DNA from: Mycolicibacter kumamotonensis
GTDB lineage: Bacteria; Actinomycetota; Actinomycetes; Mycobacteriales; Mycobacteriaceae
Direction of reading: 5' to 3'
Assembly (NCBI RefSeq): GCF_002086285.1
Contig: NZ_MVHU01000032.1
Span: 1-54,730, forward strand
DNA length: 54,730 bases
Below are positions 1 through 7,589 of the stretch, one piece after another. How positions within the stretch are numbered: position 1 is the stretch's first letter; each line of letters begins with the position of its first letter. Position numbers and translations under genes: made by a program. Below the pieces are notes generated by a model. It was not told where the DNA came from, made no database searches, and saw nothing but the letters and a program-made list of their open reading frames with translations.

Positions 1-144
1 CACAACTTCACCGAGCTGCCCCGGATCCGTTCGGAGCGCCCGGCTTTCGAGCTGCACTACCCGCACATGATCGATCGGCTGCGTGCCGAGGCGCACGTCG
101 GACGTCATCCCGGCGACGAGCTGTACGAGCCCGAACCAGTTTGA
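1..144 (+). CDS. ctaD: Cytochrome c oxidase subunit I, C-terminal end (partial)
   Basis: The window opens inside a gene and reads 47 codons to a TGA at 142-144. The tail contains FTELPRIRSERPAFELHYPH, which I recognise as the conserved C-terminus of mycobacterial CtaD, the heme-copper subunit of the aa3 oxidase in the bc1-aa3 supercomplex of the inner membrane. The catalytic core lies upstream, outside the window. The next gene is serB2, the same neighbour as in M. tuberculosis (Rv3043c-Rv3042c), which supports the call. Confidence 0.9.
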   Translation, partial: HNFTELPRIRSERPAFELHYPHMIDRLRAEAHVGRHPGDELYEPEPV

Positions 145-196
145 TGTGCCCACTGGGGGTGAGGCGGCGCCGGGTCCGATCGGGCGGCCGCCGCGG

Positions 197-1429
197 GTGA
201 GCATGGCCAAGGTGCCGGTGTTGATCACCGTCACCGGCGTCGATCAGCCGGGCGTTACCTCGGCGCTCTTCGAGGTGCTGTCGCGGTATCAGGTCGAGCT
301 GCTCAACGTCGAGCAGGTGGTGGTCCGCGGTCGGCTGACCCTGGGCGTGCTGGTGTCTGCGGTACCGGAGGTGGCAGACGGAACGGCGTTGGCCGCTGAG
401 GTCACCGCGGCCATCCACGGCGTGGGCCTGGACGTCACGATCGAGCGCAGTGACGACGCTCCGATCATCGCCGCGCCGTCCACGCACCGGATCGTGGTTC
501 TGGGACGGCCGGTGACCGCCGCTGCGCTCGGGGCCCTGGCCACTGAGATCGCGGAGATCGACGCCAATATCGACATGATCCGGGGCGTCTCGGATTACCC
601 GGTGACCGGGTTGGAGCTGCGAGTGTCGGTGCCGGCCGGCGCGGCGGGCCGGTTGCAGTCCGCGCTGAGCCAGGTCGCCGCGCAGCAGCGGGTCGACGTG
701 GCATTCCAAGATGCCAGCCTGTCGCGACGGACCAAGCGGTTGATCGTCTTCGACGTCGACTCGACCCTGATCCAGGGCGAGGTCATCGAGATGCTGGCCG
801 CGCGCGCCGGCGCCGGGGACGCGGTCGCGGCGATCACCGAGGCCGCCATGCGCGGCGAACTCGACTTCGCCGAGTCGCTGCATCACCGGGTTGCCACGTT
901 GGCCGGCCTTCCCGCCGATGTCATCGAAGAGGTAGCCGAGCAGATCGAGCTCACCCCGGGGGCACGCACCACGTTGCGCACCCTGCGCCGGTTGGGTTTC
1001 AAATGCGGGGTGGTCTCCGGCGGCTTCCGGCAGGTGATCGCACCGCTGGCCGACGATCTGAAGCTGGACTTCGTCGCTGCCAACGAGTTGGAGATCGTCG
1101 ACGGCAAGCTCACCGGCCGGGTGATCGGGCCGGTGGTGGACCGGCCCGGCAAGGCCGATGCCCTACGAGAGTTCGCCAACCGCGCCGGCGTGCCGCTGGA
1201 GCAGACCGTCGCGGTCGGGGACGGCGCCAACGACATCGACATGCTCGCCGCGGCCGGGCTGGGTGTGGCCTTCAACGCCAAACCGGCATTGCGTGAGGTC
1301 GCTGATGCGTCGTTGAGCTATCCCTATCTGGACACCGTGCTGTTCCTGCTGGGTGTCACCCGCGCCGAGATCGAGGCGGCCGACGCGCACGACGGGGTGC
1401 TGCGCCGGGTGGAGATCCCGCCGGACTAA
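197..1429 (+). CDS. serB2: Phosphoserine phosphatase SerB2 (ACT-ACT-HAD)
   Basis: This enzyme hydrolyses O-phosphoserine to serine, the last step of serine synthesis. Two N-terminal ACT domains (about residues 5-80 and 95-170) precede a HAD phosphatase domain. The DxDxT nucleophile motif FDVDSTL begins near residue 186, followed by VSGGF (motif II) and GDGANDIDML (motif III/IV). The GTG at 197 gives 410 aa, against 409 in M. tuberculosis SerB2; an ATG two codons later (203) is also possible. The frame stays open upstream to 83, but that part has no family similarity. In pathogens the ACT domains bind serine and the protein can be exported; that is family knowledge, not seen here. Confidence 0.95.
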   Translation: MSMAKVPVLITVTGVDQPGVTSALFEVLSRYQVELLNVEQVVVRGRLTLGVLVSAVPEVADGTALAAEVTAAIHGVGLDVTIERSDDAPIIAAPSTHRIVVLGRPVTAAALGALATEIAEIDANIDMIRGVSDYPVTGLELRVSVPAGAAGRLQSALSQVAAQQRVDVAFQDASLSRRTKRLIVFDVDSTLIQGEVIEMLAARAGAGDAVAAITEAAMRGELDFAESLHHRVATLAGLPADVIEEVAEQIELTPGARTTLRTLRRLGFKCGVVSGGFRQVIAPLADDLKLDFVAANELEIVDGKLTGRVIGPVVDRPGKADALREFANRAGVPLEQTVAVGDGANDIDMLAAAGLGVAFNAKPALREVADASLSYPYLDTVLFLLGVTRAEIEAADAHDGVLRRVEIPPD

Positions 1430-1551
1430 CCGCTCGCACAACCCGTCTGAGAAGGATCCGCCCAGGTGATGGGTGCCTTGATCGCTGCGGTCGACCCGGC
1501 TAGCGGCACCCGGTCGGTTGCCACCGGGTCAGGGTACGGCACCATAGGGCC

Positions 1552-2406
1552 GTGCCCGACACCGGACGCCCCGGCCCCCTCGCAGCGGCCGACCAAGATC
1601 TGCTGATTCACTTCGAGGGTGTTTCGCTGTGCCGTGACGGGCGCTCCTTGGTGGGCCCGCTGGACTGGTCGGTCGAACTCGACGAACGCTGGGTGATCAT
1701 CGGCCCCAACGGCGCGGGCAAGACATCGCTGCTGCGGATCGCCGCCGCCACCGAACACCCGTCCTCGGGCGTGGCCGTGGTGCTCGGCGAACAGCTCGGC
1801 CGGGTCGACACCACCGAACTGCGGGCCCGAGTCGGATTGAGCTCCTCGGCGCTGGCGCAGCGGATTCCGGGCAACGAGACCGTCCGGGACTTGGTCATCT
1901 CGGCCGGCTACGCGGTACTGGGCCGGTGGCGGGAACGCTATGAGGCGGTCGACCACGACCGGGCCGTGGACCTGCTGGAAAGCCTGGGCGCCGAACACCT
2001 GGCTGACCGCACCTACGGGACCCTGTCGGAAGGGGAGCGCAAGCGGGTGCTGATCGCTCGCGCGCTGATGACCGATCCCGAGTTGTTGCTGCTCGACGAA
2101 CCGGCGGCCGGCCTCGATTTGGGCGGTCGTGAGGAACTGGTGGCCCGGCTGGCCGATCTGGCCGCCGACCCGGACGCGCCGGCGATCGTGTTGGTGACCC
2201 ACCACGTCGAGGAGATTCCCCTCGGCTTCAGCCACTGCCTGCTGCTGGCCGAGGGCCGCACCGTCGCCGCCGGCCTGCTCAGTGACGTGCTGACCGCCGA
2301 GAACCTGTCCGCCGCGTTCGGGCAGGCGATCTCCTTGGACGTCATCGACGGGCGCTACTTCGCCCGCCGGACCCGCAGCCGGGCGGCCCATCGGAGGCGC
2401 GCATGA
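1552..2406 (+). CDS. ABC transporter ATP-binding protein (Rv3041c type)
   Basis: This is a single ABC ATPase domain of 284 aa. Walker A GPNGAGKTS starts near residue 51, the signature is LSEGERKR, Walker B is LLLLDEP with its Asp near residue 182, and the H-loop is LVTHHVEEI. No permease gene lies nearby, so its membrane partner, if it has one, is elsewhere. It may instead be a soluble ABC-F-like or orphan ATPase. The GTG start is 122 bp after serB2. The stop overlaps the next ATG as ATGA, so translation with the NUDIX gene is probably coupled. It is the counterpart of Rv3041c by order and sequence. Confidence 0.88.
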   Translation: MPDTGRPGPLAAADQDLLIHFEGVSLCRDGRSLVGPLDWSVELDERWVIIGPNGAGKTSLLRIAAATEHPSSGVAVVLGEQLGRVDTTELRARVGLSSSALAQRIPGNETVRDLVISAGYAVLGRWRERYEAVDHDRAVDLLESLGAEHLADRTYGTLSEGERKRVLIARALMTDPELLLLDEPAAGLDLGGREELVARLADLAADPDAPAIVLVTHHVEEIPLGFSHCLLLAEGRTVAAGLLSDVLTAENLSAAFGQAISLDVIDGRYFARRTRSRAAHRRRA

Positions 2407-3218
2407 ACTCCGCACAGCCGCCGCTGCCGACCCGGCCCGCCGCGACGGTGATGTTGGTGCGCGACGGGGACAATGGGCGCGGGCCGCTGGATGTGTTCCT
2501 GATGCGCCGTCACGCCGCCATGGAGTTCGCCGCCGGAGTGATGGTGTTTCCCGGCGGCGGGGTCGACGACCGCGACCGCAGCGCCGAGGTCGCCTGGCAC
2601 GGGCCCGATCCGGCCTGGTGGGCCCAGCGCTTCGGCGTCGAGATCGACCTGGCCGCGGCGCTGGTGTGCGCGGCGGTACGGGAGACCTTCGAGGAATCCG
2701 GCGTGCTGTTCGCCGGGCCCGCCGACGACCCGCAGCGCGTCGTCGCCGATGCGTCGGTGTATGCCGAGTCCCGCCGCGCCCTGGCGGTTGGCGAATTGTC
2801 GTTCGCCGACTTCCTGCGCACCGAGAACCTGGTGCTGCACGCCGAACTGTTGCGGCCGTGGGCGAATTGGGTGACACCCGAGGCCGAACGCACTCGCCGC
2901 TACGACACCTATTTCTTCGCAGCCGCGCTACCGGTGGGGCAGCGCGCCGACGGCGAGAACACCGAGTCCGACCACGCCGGCTGGGTCACCCCCGAAGACG
3001 CGATCGAAGACTTCGCGACCGGCCGCAGCTTCCTGCTGCCGCCGACCTGGACCCAGCTGGATTCGCTGGTCGGCCGCAGCGTGCCGGAGGTGCTGGGGCT
3101 GGAACGCCAGATCGTGGTGACCCAGCCGACGATGGCCCGGCACGGCGACAACTGGGAGATCGAGTTCTTCGATTCGACGCGTTACAACGAAGCGCGCGGG
3201 ACGCGGTGGCCCGGATGA
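2403..3218 (+). CDS. NUDIX hydrolase (Rv3040c type)
   Basis: The protein has 271 aa. It carries the core of a NUDIX box, AAVRETFEESGVLF near residue 92, with the REtxEESG metal-binding residues. An earlier glycine-rich segment, VFPGGGVDD, precedes a roughly 30-residue insertion, so the box is split as in the NUDT19/Rv3040c-like class. Such enzymes cleave nucleoside-diphosphate-linked or CoA-type substrates; the substrate here cannot be read from sequence. It overlaps the ABC gene upstream and echA17 downstream (ATGA both times), so the three are very probably one operon. Confidence 0.85.
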   Translation: MNSAQPPLPTRPAATVMLVRDGDNGRGPLDVFLMRRHAAMEFAAGVMVFPGGGVDDRDRSAEVAWHGPDPAWWAQRFGVEIDLAAALVCAAVRETFEESGVLFAGPADDPQRVVADASVYAESRRALAVGELSFADFLRTENLVLHAELLRPWANWVTPEAERTRRYDTYFFAAALPVGQRADGENTESDHAGWVTPEDAIEDFATGRSFLLPPTWTQLDSLVGRSVPEVLGLERQIVVTQPTMARHGDNWEIEFFDSTRYNEARGTRWPG

Positions 3219-3949
3219 GCGAATTCGTCGCGGTCCACTCGTCATCGGCCGGGGTGGCCACCCTGGTGCTGTCACGTCCGCCGACCAACGCCCTGACCCG
3301 GCAGGTCTACCGGGAGATCACCGAGGCGGCCACGGAGGTGTCGGCGCGCGACGATGTCGCCGCCGTGGTGTTGTTCGGCGGCCACGAGATCTTCTGCGCC
3401 GGTGACGACGTGCCTGAACTTCGCACCCTCATACCCGCCGAGGCCGAGGGGTTCGCTCGCATCCGCCATGACGCCGTGGAGGCCGTGGCGGCGATCCGCA
3501 AGCCGACGGTGGCCGCGGTCACCGGCTATGCGCTGGGCAGCGGCCTGGCGCTGGCGTTGGCGGCGGATTGGCGGATCAGCGGTGACAACGTCAAATTCGG
3601 CGCCACCGAGATTCTGGCCGGCCTCGTTGCCGACGGTGCGGGGCTGGCCCGGCTGACCCGCACCATCGGCGCGAGCCGCGCCAAGGAGCTGGCTTACAGC
3701 GGGCGGTTCTTCGACGCCGAGGAAGCGCTGGCACTGGGGCTGATCGACGACATGGTGGCCCCCGACGGGGTCTACGACGCGGCCATGAGTTGGGCCCGGC
3801 GCTTCGTCGACGCTCCGGGGGAGGCGCTGGCGGCAGCCAAAGCCTCGATCGACACCGTCGCCACGCTGCCCCCCGCCGAGCGGGCCGCAGCCGACCGCCG
3901 CCGCTACGCGCAGGTGTTTGCTGCCGGACTCGGCGAGAACACCCGATAA
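3215..3949 (+). CDS. echA17: Enoyl-CoA hydratase/isomerase family protein EchA17
   Basis: This is a 244-aa crotonase-fold protein. The oxyanion-hole segment is IFCAGDDVPEL, followed by GYALGSGLALALAADWRIS and FGATEILAGL. The Glu matching rat mitochondrial hydratase Glu164 is present in ATEI. The residue matching Glu144 is Ala in this paralogue, so hydration by the canonical two-Glu mechanism is doubtful. M. tuberculosis EchA17 looks the same from memory. The ATG at 3215 overlaps the NUDIX stop (ATGA) and gives nearly the family length. The longer open frame upstream is a shadow within the NUDIX gene. Confidence 0.88.
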   Translation: MSEFVAVHSSSAGVATLVLSRPPTNALTRQVYREITEAATEVSARDDVAAVVLFGGHEIFCAGDDVPELRTLIPAEAEGFARIRHDAVEAVAAIRKPTVAAVTGYALGSGLALALAADWRISGDNVKFGATEILAGLVADGAGLARLTRTIGASRAKELAYSGRFFDAEEALALGLIDDMVAPDGVYDAAMSWARRFVDAPGEALAAAKASIDTVATLPPAERAAADRRRYAQVFAAGLGENTR

Positions 3950-4029
3950 TCGCGCATTTTCACGCTCCTATCAGCTAACGTTCAGTCACGCGGCGTTGGC
4001 CGCGCTGTGCGGGCCGAGGGAGAGACCAC

Positions 4030-5040
4030 ATGCAACGACGTGCCACCCGTCCGTGGGTCACCGCCACCGTCGCGCTCGTCGCGGCGGGAGCCGTCGCGGT
4101 CACGCCGGTTGCCGCGCCGCTGCCCGACGCCCTAGCGGTCGACATCCTGCTTGCCGCCCAGGACATCACCCTCGACCTGGTGCGCCACGGCGAGTCGGTG
4201 GACAACGCCGAAGGCTTCCTGGGCACCATGCCCCCGGGCGCCGAGCTCACCGAGCTCGGGCATCAGCAGGCTGCGGACGTCGCCCCGGCGATCCACGACG
4301 CGTTCCCTGACGGGATCGCCGGGCTCTACGCCTCGGAAATGATCCGCGCCCAGGACACCGCCCAGCCGCTGGCCGATCTGTTGCAGGCGGACGTCACCAT
4401 CTTGTCCGGACTCAACGAACTCGACGCGGGTTGGCTGGAGGGCCAACCGCTCAACACCCTCACCGAGGTCGGCTACATCCTCGCCCCCCTCATGTGGATC
4501 ATGGGCCAGTACTGGGTTCCCCAACTGGGCTCCGCGATCGATACCAACGGGGTGGTGTTCAACGACCGCGTCGGCGAGGCGATCGAGGCCATCTACGGCA
4601 ACACTGTTGCCGACCCGGACAACCCGACGACCAGTGTGGCGTTCGCGCATGCCGGCACGATCGCGGTCTGGACGCTGATGAACGTCAAGAATCCCGACTT
4701 CGGGCTGGTCCTCACCGAAGCGCTCAAGACGCTCAGCCCCCTGGGCAACACCGCTCAGGTGGTCCTCGACGGCAACCCGACCGACGGCTGGACGCTGGTC
4801 AGCTGGGACGGCCACGAGGTGTCGGCCACCCCGGACCTGCTCACCGGACTGTTCGTCGACTGGCGGGATCTGGCGACGGCTCCGCAGATCGCCGCCTGGC
4901 ACATCCTGGAGGCATTCCAGGGCGGCGACCAGGCCGACATCACCGCCGCGTTGCAGACCGGATTCGACCAGGTCGTGGCCGCCCTCACCGCTTTCCCGCA
5001 GGCGGTGATCGACACCCTCACCGGTGCGTTGAGCGGTTAG
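4030..5040 (+). CDS. Secreted histidine phosphatase paralogue 1
   Basis: This 336-aa protein has an N-terminal export signal with a hydrophobic stretch TVALVAAGAVAVTPVAAPLP after RRATRPW. The histidine-phosphatase core has the RHG motif LVRHGESVDN, an Arg motif in MIRAQDTAQ, an acidic residue in GLNELDAGWLEG and the second His in AFAHAGTIAVW, so the known catalytic set looks complete. The last ~70 residues (TGLFVDWRDL to FPQAVIDTLTGAL) are shared by all three paralogues and lie outside the core fold. The SD GAGGGAGAG precedes the ATG. A TANNNT hexamer and a CRP-like half site lie upstream. The substrate is unknown. The gene sits between echA17 and the Rv3038c homologue, which I recall as adjacent in M. 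tuberculosis. Confidence 0.85.
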   Translation: MQRRATRPWVTATVALVAAGAVAVTPVAAPLPDALAVDILLAAQDITLDLVRHGESVDNAEGFLGTMPPGAELTELGHQQAADVAPAIHDAFPDGIAGLYASEMIRAQDTAQPLADLLQADVTILSGLNELDAGWLEGQPLNTLTEVGYILAPLMWIMGQYWVPQLGSAIDTNGVVFNDRVGEAIEAIYGNTVADPDNPTTSVAFAHAGTIAVWTLMNVKNPDFGLVLTEALKTLSPLGNTAQVVLDGNPTDGWTLVSWDGHEVSATPDLLTGLFVDWRDLATAPQIAAWHILEAFQGGDQADITAALQTGFDQVVAALTAFPQAVIDTLTGALSG

Positions 5041-5045
5041 CGGTC

Positions 5046-5064
5046 GCCCGCAGAATTGGCGGGC
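5046..5064 (+). terminator. Hairpin after histidine phosphatase 1
   Basis: A perfect 6-bp stem GCCCGC/GCGGGC with a 7-nt loop begins five bases after the stop codon. It has no T-tract, as is common for mycobacterial terminators. It separates this gene from the promoter of the next paralogue. Confidence 0.5.
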
Positions 5065-5070
5065 AACCCA

Positions 5071-5100
5071 TTGACAATAGGGAAAACATCAGATTACCCT
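5071..5100 (+). promoter_or_regulatory. Sigma-A type promoter of histidine phosphatase 2
   Basis: A perfect TTGACA (5071-5076) is followed by an 18-bp spacer and TACCCT (5095-5100), which fits the mycobacterial TANNNT -10. The predicted start is near 5107, giving a leader of about 60 nt. Confidence 0.6.
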
Positions 5101-5153
5101 CAGCGAACTATTTGCGCTACGCGGCGTAGCGTAACGGAATCTGTAGTTCGTTG
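5101..5153 (+). promoter_or_regulatory. Nested inverted repeats in the leader of histidine phosphatase 2
   Basis: An inner perfect inverted repeat CGCTACGC-G-GCGTAGCG spans 5115-5131. An outer pair, CAGCGAACTA (5101-5110) and TAGTTCGTTG (5144-5153), can form a 10-bp stem with one G-T pair. The structure ends directly before the SD AAGGAG. It could be an operator or a folded leader controlling ribosome access; sequence alone does not decide. Confidence 0.45.
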
Positions 5154-5165
5154 AAGGAGAAGGTC

Positions 5166-6254
5166 ATGAACCAGACCCGCCCGTGGATCACCGCCGGAGT
5201 CGCCCTGGTCGCTGCCGGCGTCGTCGCCACACCCTCGGCGCCGGTGAGCGGCCCGCTGCCCGCGCTGGTAGCCATGCCCAACATCCAGCTGGCCGCCACC
5301 GACATGGTGCTCGACCTGGTGCGGCACGGCCAGTCGGTCGACAACGTCGAGGGCGTCATCGGGACCCTGCCGCCGGGCGCGCCGCTCACCGACGAGGGCG
5401 GTACCCAGGCGGCCTACCTCGCCGACCCCACCAACCCGCTGCATCTCGCCGACCCGAGCTTCTACGACGGCGTCTACGCGTCGGAGTTCATCCGGACACA
5501 GCAGACCGCGGCGGACTGGCTGGCGGCCGCGGGAGCGACCGACACGTCGCCGACGGTGTTAGCCGGACTCAACGAACTCAATGCCGGCTTCCTCGAGGGA
5601 ACCTCGCAGTCCAGCCAGGCGACCGCCCTGCTGTACCTGGTCGGCCCATTGGCGTGGATGTTCGGCCAATACTGGGTGCCGCAGCTGGGTTCCACCATCG
5701 ACCCGAACGGCATGGCGTTCCAGGACCGGTTCTCCGACGCCATCGAGCAGATCTATGCCAACGGCGGCACTGTCGACGCCGACGGAAACCTCAACAGCGT
5801 GGCGTTCTCGCACGCGGCGGCGATCTCCACCTGGGTGATGATGAACGTGAAGAACCCCGACTTCGAGCTCTACTTCAAGTCGTTGATGCAGGGGTTGTTG
5901 CCCAACACCGGCCAGGTCGTGATCGAGGGCAACCCCACTGACGGCTGGACCCTGGTCAGCTGGAACGGAACGGAGGTGGCGGAGAACCCGGGTCTGCTGA
6001 CCGGGTTGTTCGTCGACGTCCGCGACCTGATGGTCGCGCCCCAGATGGCCGGCTGGCACATCTGGGAGGCGATCGGCGGCGGGGACCCCGCCGACATCAC
6101 CGCCGCGCTGCAGACCGGCTTCAATGACGTGCTCGCCGCGTTCGCCGCGTTCCCGCAGGCGGTGATCGACACCATCACCGGGGCGATGGGCGATGCCGCC
6201 AGCAGCAGTGCCGGCGACGCGGCCGGCGACGTGCTGGCGGCTTGGGCGGGCTGA
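5166..6254 (+). CDS. Secreted histidine phosphatase paralogue 2
   Basis: This is a 362-aa paralogue of the preceding gene, starting at the ATG after AAGGAG. The N-terminus NQTRPWITAGVALVAAG is an export signal with the same leader pattern. The catalytic motifs LVRHGQSVDN, EFIRTQQTA, GLNELNAGFLEG and the second His in AFSHAAAISTW are all present. It carries a short insertion (PTNPLHLADPSF) before the Arg motif that the other two lack. The C-terminal region ends in FPQAVIDTITGAMG plus an Ala/Gly-rich tail. It has its own promoter and terminator. Function beyond phosphohydrolase-fold chemistry outside the membrane is unknown. Confidence 0.85.
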   Translation: MNQTRPWITAGVALVAAGVVATPSAPVSGPLPALVAMPNIQLAATDMVLDLVRHGQSVDNVEGVIGTLPPGAPLTDEGGTQAAYLADPTNPLHLADPSFYDGVYASEFIRTQQTAADWLAAAGATDTSPTVLAGLNELNAGFLEGTSQSSQATALLYLVGPLAWMFGQYWVPQLGSTIDPNGMAFQDRFSDAIEQIYANGGTVDADGNLNSVAFSHAAAISTWVMMNVKNPDFELYFKSLMQGLLPNTGQVVIEGNPTDGWTLVSWNGTEVAENPGLLTGLFVDVRDLMVAPQMAGWHIWEAIGGGDPADITAALQTGFNDVLAAFAAFPQAVIDTITGAMGDAASSSAGDAAGDVLAAWAG

Positions 6255-6269
6255 CCGGCAACCGGTGTG

Positions 6270-6306
6270 CAGCCGGGCGTGGCGGTGACACCGCTGCGCC
6301 CGGCTG
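6270..6306 (+). terminator. Strong symmetrical hairpin after histidine phosphatase 2
   Basis: The outer stem is CAGCCGGGCG/CGCCCGGCTG. A TG/TG internal loop and an inner stem GCGGTG/CACCGC around a single A follow. The hairpin is followed by TTACGTTT. It is 16 nt past the stop codon and reads as an intrinsic terminator. Confidence 0.7.
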
Positions 6307-6369
6307 TTACGTTTGCACCCGTCGCGACGGCGCCTGAGCACCGAACAGAGATTCGCTGAAGGATTGGTG

Positions 6370-6412
6370 TTGCCCGGCTCGGCCACACGTATGTAGTGTG
6401 AATTCAGTCACA
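6370..6412 (+). promoter_or_regulatory. Promoter with perfect CRP-type site upstream of histidine phosphatase 3
   Basis: A possible -35 TTGCCC (6370-6375), an 18-bp spacer and -10 TAGTGT (6394-6399) are followed by TGTGA-ATTCAG-TCACA at 6397-6412. The latter is a full match to the TGTGA-N6-TCACA consensus of CRP family regulators (Rv3676 in M. tuberculosis). The site overlaps the -10 by three bases, which predicts repression rather than activation from this promoter. Confidence 0.6.
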
Positions 6413-6438
6413 ATATGTCCGCTAGGGGAGGAATGGAC

Positions 6439-7500
6439 ATGAATGGACTTGTCACCCGTCCGTGGGCCGCTGCCACCGGAATAGCGCTGGTCAGCGCCGG
6501 ATTTGTCGCAGGCACGCCGGTAACGGCGCCACCGCCGGCCGGCGCGCAGGCCTTCGACATTCAGCTCACCGCCGAGGACATCACGCTCGATCTCGTGCGG
6601 CACGGGCAATCGACCGACGACGTCAACAACATTCTCGGCACGCTGCCGCCCGGTGCCCCCCTCACCGACCTGGGAGAACAGCAGTCCGCGCAGGTCGCCC
6701 AGGATATTCAGCAGGCGTTCCCCGACGGTATCGCCGGGATCTACGCCTCGGAGCTCATCCGGACCCAGGAAACCATGGCCGCGCTGGCCGCACTGCCCGG
6801 GATGCCGGACGTGCAGGTGCTGTCGGATCTCAACGAGATTCCCGCCGGCATCTTCGAAGGACAGCCTCGCGACCTGATCAGCGAAGCCTCCTTCTTCTTC
6901 CCGATGGCCATGTGGATCCTCGGCAACCTCTTCGTCGCCGAGCCCGGCACCAACTACAACGGGGTGGTCTTCGAGGATCAGGTCAACCAAGCCGTACAGA
7001 CCATGTACGACAACACCATTGCCGGTGACGGCCCCACGACCGCCGTGGCGTCCTCCAGCGGCGGCGACATCGCCATCTGGATCCTGATGAACGTCAAGAA
7101 CCCCGATATCTGGCCGATCCTGCAGACGGTGCTCGAAAACGGCGGTCCGCCCCCCAACGCCGGCCAGGCCATACTCGAGGGCAACCCCACCGACGGCTGG
7201 ACGCTGGTCAGCTGGGACGGGATAGCGGTGTCGCCGACCCCGGATCTGATCACCGGATTGTTCGTCGACTACCGCGACCTGATCACCGCGCCGCAGATCG
7301 CGCTGTGGCACATCTGGGAGGCCATCCAGGGCGGCGACCAGGCCGACATCACCGCCGCGTTGGAAACCGGCTTCAACCAGGTTGTCTCCGCGTTCGAAGC
7401 TTTCCCCCAGGCGGTGATCGACACCATCACCGGCGCGTTCGGGGGCGGCGCCGCCGCTGCCGCCGACTCACTCGCCGACGGTTTGATGGGAGCGATCTGA
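6439..7500 (+). CDS. Secreted histidine-phosphatase paralogue 3 lacking the second catalytic His
   Basis: This is a 353-aa third paralogue. The SD GGGGAGG (6425-6431) is 7 nt before the ATG at 6439, which favours it over the ATG at 6433. The leader is MNGLVTRPWAAATGIALVSAG. The RHG motif LVRHGQSTDD and the Arg motif LIRTQETMA are kept. Where paralogues 1 and 2 have AFAHAG or AFSHAA, this protein reads ASSSGG: Ser (codon 7057-7059, residue 207) replaces the second catalytic His. It may therefore be a pseudo-phosphatase or binding protein. The C-terminal extension FPQAVIDTITGAFGG is retained. Expression is probably under CRP control. Confidence 0.85.
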   Translation: MNGLVTRPWAAATGIALVSAGFVAGTPVTAPPPAGAQAFDIQLTAEDITLDLVRHGQSTDDVNNILGTLPPGAPLTDLGEQQSAQVAQDIQQAFPDGIAGIYASELIRTQETMAALAALPGMPDVQVLSDLNEIPAGIFEGQPRDLISEASFFFPMAMWILGNLFVAEPGTNYNGVVFEDQVNQAVQTMYDNTIAGDGPTTAVASSSGGDIAIWILMNVKNPDIWPILQTVLENGGPPPNAGQAILEGNPTDGWTLVSWDGIAVSPTPDLITGLFVDYRDLITAPQIALWHIWEAIQGGDQADITAALETGFNQVVSAFEAFPQAVIDTITGAFGGGAAAAADSLADGLMGAI

Positions 7501-7575
7501 GCCCGATCGGGGCCACCCGTGCATACCGGTGGTGACCTGGCTGCGCCCGGCTTCGCCGCGCGTGCAGCCACCGCT

Positions 7576-7581
7576 TAGGCT
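7576..7581 (+). promoter_or_regulatory. -10 element TAGGCT of a likely leaderless transcript
   Basis: TAGGCT ends 8 nt before the ATG at 7590, and no Shine-Dalgarno sequence is visible. This geometry places the transcription start at or next to the start codon. Confidence 0.5.
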
Positions 7582-7589
7582 GTCTCACC

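Noticed and set aside
83..196. Upstream extension of SerB2
   Set aside because: The added 38 residues overlap the ctaD end and resemble nothing in the family. The GTG at 197 gives the known length.
1426..2877. Long minus-strand frame of 483 codons across the ABC and NUDIX genes
   Set aside because: Its peptide is Arg/Gly/His/Gln rich with no domain, and it lies opposite two genes with clear Walker and NUDIX motifs. It is a shadow of GC-rich codon usage.
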